The notes under the pieces were generated by a model, which did no database searches, had not been told where the DNA came from, and worked only from the letters and a program-made list of their open reading frames with translations. This document shows, one piece after another, positions 61,585 through 64,000 of a stretch of DNA of 64,000 nt; the first letter of the stretch is position 1; each line of letters starts with the position of its first letter. The position numbers and the translations under genes were made by a program. The DNA comes from Herbaspirillum sp. ST 5-3 (GTDB lineage Bacteria; Pseudomonadota; Gammaproteobacteria; Burkholderiales; Burkholderiaceae_D): contig NZ_STGI01000001.1 of the NCBI RefSeq assembly GCF_004804275.1, positions 620,001 through 684,000 on the forward strand. The letters are read 5' to 3'.

Positions 61585-64000
61585 ATGCAAGGCAAGGTCT
61601 CACGTACGCATCACCCAACTCCCGCCGGGGGCAGCGAACGCGTGGCCGGTTCCGCTCAGCGCATCCTGGACCAGGCATTTGCGTCGAGGGGAGACGATCT
61701 TCTGTATGTCGGCAATGGCAGGCTATACCAGCAATTGTTGAGTATCAGCCCTGCGGCGCTGCAGGATGCACGGCAACTGTCGACCTTCGCCACGCTCCTG
61801 GCCAATGCGGCCGGGCACATCGACAGGGCGGCGTCGCGCGATCTGGGAGGCGCCGCGCAGCGCGATCGATTGCGCGCCGAGACGCTGGCCAGGCTATCGT
61901 CCATTGCACAGCATTGCAATCAGCGCGATCGCGCCACGGGATTTTTTTCGCAATTGAACGCCGCAGCGCGGGTAGGCTTCTGCAATGCGTTCAGCAAGTT
62001 CCCATCGGACGCGCAATGCCGGACAGCGTGCGCGGGCATGGCCGGAAGCTTGCGTCGTCTCGATGGCATGTCGGCCCAGCATGTCTCCCTGTTGGCCAAT
62101 GCCTTCGCCAAGTGGCCACAGGAGCGTGAATGCCGCCAGGCCAGCGGACGACTGGCACAGTGGGTAACAAGCCGATCGGATGCCCATCTCGCCAGGCTGA
62201 CGTCCCAGGAACTGGCCCTCCTGGTCAACGCCTTCTCCAGGCATCCGGATCTTGCGCACTGCCGCGCTGCCGGCGCACGCATGGCAGGTCAGGTAGCGGA
62301 TTCCGCGCTCGACCTCGAAAAATTCACGCCGCAACATCTGTCCAATCTGGCCAATGGCTTCTCCAGATGGCCTGACGATGCGTCTTGCCGCGTCGCGTGC
62401 GAACGCCTGGCGGAGCATGTGACGATGCCCGCGGTGAATCTCAGGCAATTCAACTCGCAATGCCTGTCCAACCTGGCCAATGCGTTCGCCAAATGGCCCG
62501 ACGATGCGCGCTGCCGCAACGCATGCGCACGCGTCGCGCAGCAGGTGACGAGCCGATCGGCTGCGGACCTCGGAAAATTCACGCAGCAGCATATGGCCAA
62601 TCTGGCCAATGCCTTCTCCAAATGGCCGGAGGATGCGCACTGCCGCAGGGCCGGCGCGCGCCTGGCACAACAGGTAACGGGCAGATTGGTGGCCGCCCCC
62701 GCCGAATTCACCGGGCAAAATATGGCCAACCTGGCCAATGCGTTTTCCAAGTGGTCCGACGATGCGCATTGCCAGCTTGCCTGCACGCGGCTGGCGCAAC
62801 AGGTGGCGAACCAGACGGTCGCTCTCGATACATTCAACTCGCAAGATCTGTCCAATCTGGCCAACGCGTTCTCTGCGAGGCCGGACGATGCGATTTGTCG
62901 CGCTGCATGCGCGACCATCGCGCGGCAGATCAGGAACCGGCCGGCGGAAGACCTCGCGCAATTCACACCGCAGGGCCTGGCCACGCTGGCGATCGTGTTC
63001 GGCAAGCAGGCGGACAATGGAGACTGCCGCGCTGCGGGCACGCGCATTGCGCAGTTGATGACGGATCCGGCTGTCGATCCGGCGAGGTTCGACCTGCAAG
63101 CCGTGGCCAATCTCGCCAACGCGTTCGCCAAATGGCCGGACGACGCGCATTGCCGCGCAGCGTGCTTGCGCCTGGCGCAGCAGGTGGCGAATATGGATAG
63201 CGTGCGATTCGATGCGCAGAGCTTGTCCCATCTGGCCAATGCGTTTTCCAAGTGGCCAGGCGAAACGAAATGTCGCACGGCGTGTACGCGGCTGGCGCAA
63301 GGCGTGACGGATCCGGCGGTCGATCTCGGTACCTTCGCGCCGCAATCCCTGGCCACACTCGCCAACGCGTTCTCCAAATGGCCGGACAACCCACATTGCC
63401 GTGCGGCGCAAGCAAGGGTGGCGCAGCAACTGATCAATCCGCTTGCCGATTTCCACGAATTCACACCGCAAAATCTGTCCAACCTGGCCAATGCCTTCGT
63501 CAAATGGCCGGACGATGAACGCTCCCGCCTGGCATGCGTGCGCCTGGCACAGCGCGTGGCGGACCCGGCCGTCGATCTCGGCGCATTCACCCCGCAAGCC
63601 CTGTCCAATCTGGCCAACGCCTTCGTCAAATGGCCGGACGACGCGCATTGCCATGCAGCCTGCGTACGCCTGGGGCAATGGGCGACCGGACCGCAGGTCG
63701 AGCTCGGGAAATTCTCGCCGCAGGAGCTGTCCAATCTCGCCAACGGACTCGCCAAATGGCCGGAGGATGAGCAGTGCCGTGCCGCGTGCGCACGCCTGGC
63801 GGAGTGGGTCGCAGGCCCGCATGTCAATCTCGATACATTTCGGCCGCTCGACCTGGCCAACCTCACCAATACGTTCGCGAAATGGCCAGGCAATGCGCAT
63901 TGCCTGGCAGCGTGCGCACGTCTGGCGCGGCAGGTGGCGAATCCGGCCAAGAACCTCCAGGCATTCAAGGCGCAAGAGCTGACCAATCTGGCCAATGCAT
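61585..64000 (+). CDS. SKWP-repeat type III effector (RipS/XopAD family), 3' end outside the window
   Basis: At least 805 residues are encoded without a stop before the window ends. After about 130 residues of N-terminal region, rich in Gly, Ser and Ala, the protein consists of tandem repeats of about 42 residues with the signature LSNLANAFSKWPDDAHCRAACARLAQQV. Seventeen repeat starts can be counted (NAF-type positions at 61984, 62098, 62227, 62353 and so on every 126-129 bases to 63994); the ninth is degenerate (LAIVFGKQA). This is the SKWP repeat of Ralstonia RipS and Xanthomonas XopAD effectors, thought to form a HEAT/armadillo-like solenoid. The start is the first ATG after an in-frame stop at 61528. 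An hrp box precedes it, which supports delivery by a type III system. The host target is unknown. Confidence 0.88.
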   Translation, partial: MQGKVSRTHHPTPAGGSERVAGSAQRILDQAFASRGDDLLYVGNGRLYQQLLSISPAALQDARQLSTFATLLANAAGHIDRAASRDLGGAAQRDRLRAETLARLSSIAQHCNQRDRATGFFSQLNAAARVGFCNAFSKFPSDAQCRTACAGMAGSLRRLDGMSAQHVSLLANAFAKWPQERECRQASGRLAQWVTSRSDAHLARLTSQELALLVNAFSRHPDLAHCRAAGARMAGQVADSALDLEKFTPQHLSNLANGFSRWPDDASCRVACERLAEHVTMPAVNLRQFNSQCLSNLANAFAKWPDDARCRNACARVAQQVTSRSAADLGKFTQQHMANLANAFSKWPEDAHCRRAGARLAQQVTGRLVAAPAEFTGQNMANLANAFSKWSDDAHCQLACTRLAQQVANQTVALDTFNSQDLSNLANAFSARPDDAICRAACATIARQIRNRPAEDLAQFTPQGLATLAIVFGKQADNGDCRAAGTRIAQLMTDPAVDPARFDLQAVANLANAFAKWPDDAHCRAACLRLAQQVANMDSVRFDAQSLSHLANAFSKWPGETKCRTACTRLAQGVTDPAVDLGTFAPQSLATLANAFSKWPDNPHCRAAQARVAQQLINPLADFHEFTPQNLSNLANAFVKWPDDERSRLACVRLAQRVADPAVDLGAFTPQALSNLANAFVKWPDDAHCHAACVRLGQWATGPQVELGKFSPQELSNLANGLAKWPEDEQCRAACARLAEWVAGPHVNLDTFRPLDLANLTNTFAKWPGNAHCLAACARLARQVANPAKNLQAFKAQELTNLANA

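Noticed and set aside
61894-63995. Two long minus-strand open frames (693 and 568 residues) opposite the SKWP gene
   Set aside because: They exist because the 126-base repeats keep stop codons out of the other frames. The plus-strand frame gives the known SKWP repeat with conserved residues; the minus frames give Arg/Ala/Ser-rich sequence without family motifs.
62098-64000. Regular 126-base repetition considered as a CRISPR or satellite array
   Set aside because: The period is a multiple of three, codon-aligned, and encodes a conserved 42-residue protein repeat; nucleotide conservation follows amino-acid constraint.

Overview
The window reads as the chromosome of a free-living betaproteobacterium of the order Burkholderiales, most likely Oxalobacteraceae (Herbaspirillum-like). 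The reasons are the GC-rich coding bias, the dmp/aph-type phenol operon layout, HrpL-type promoters in front of type III effector candidates, and a dense set of chemotaxis and cyclic-di-GMP genes. The genus is inferred, not shown.

Layout. (1) 1-4511: a KdpDE-like two-component pair, with a kinase lacking the usual N-terminal KdpD domain, divergent from a KimA/APC-type potassium transporter. (2) 4573-6214: a LysR regulator (ArgP type) divergent from a LysE/ArgO exporter. (3) 6215-8387: a patchy, gene-poor stretch with a VOC protein, a low-GC GNAT gene and possible gene debris. (4) 22312 down to 8388, minus strand: a complete phenol hydroxylase and meta-cleavage operon dmpKLMNOPQB-(DUF336)-CDEFGHI, followed by an acyltransferase-like gene. 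It is driven by a sigma54 promoter with two upstream activator sites and faces dmpR and a GntR gene. (5) 25.0-32.1 kb: a c-type haem/cytochrome b561 electron-transfer trio, glycine-zipper and small secreted proteins, and a copper-type P-ATPase fused to an extra C-terminal membrane domain. (6) 32.4-40.8 kb: an Aer-like PAS chemoreceptor behind a perfect Anr/FNR box, a multi-PAS diguanylate cyclase, a MITE-like element, and an aldehyde dehydrogenase/TetR unit with a palindromic operator and a short leader ORF. (7) 40.8-56.6 kb: the Kup potassium transporter, two GGDEF-EAL proteins, a PHA synthase with its own Anr/FNR-like box, another diguanylate cyclase, an EamA exporter/Lrp pair and an MCP. 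(8) 56.8-60.4 kb: a fused indolepyruvate ferredoxin oxidoreductase. (9) 60.5-64.0 kb: two tandem genes that look like type III secreted effectors, each with a close match to the HrpL hrp box. One is an ADP-ribosyltransferase-like protein. The other is an SKWP-repeat protein (RipS/XopAD type) that runs off the window.

How the genes fit together. The dmp operon turns phenol into pyruvate and acetyl-CoA under DmpR and probably the adjacent GntR protein. Three class-II-spaced Anr/FNR boxes (copA, PAS chemoreceptor, PHA synthase) suggest a shared low-oxygen response covering copper handling, aerotaxis and carbon storage. The two effectors at the right edge suggest that the organism interacts with a eukaryotic host through a type III secretion system that is not in the window. 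No rRNA, tRNA, CRISPR array, complete insertion sequence or prophage was seen.
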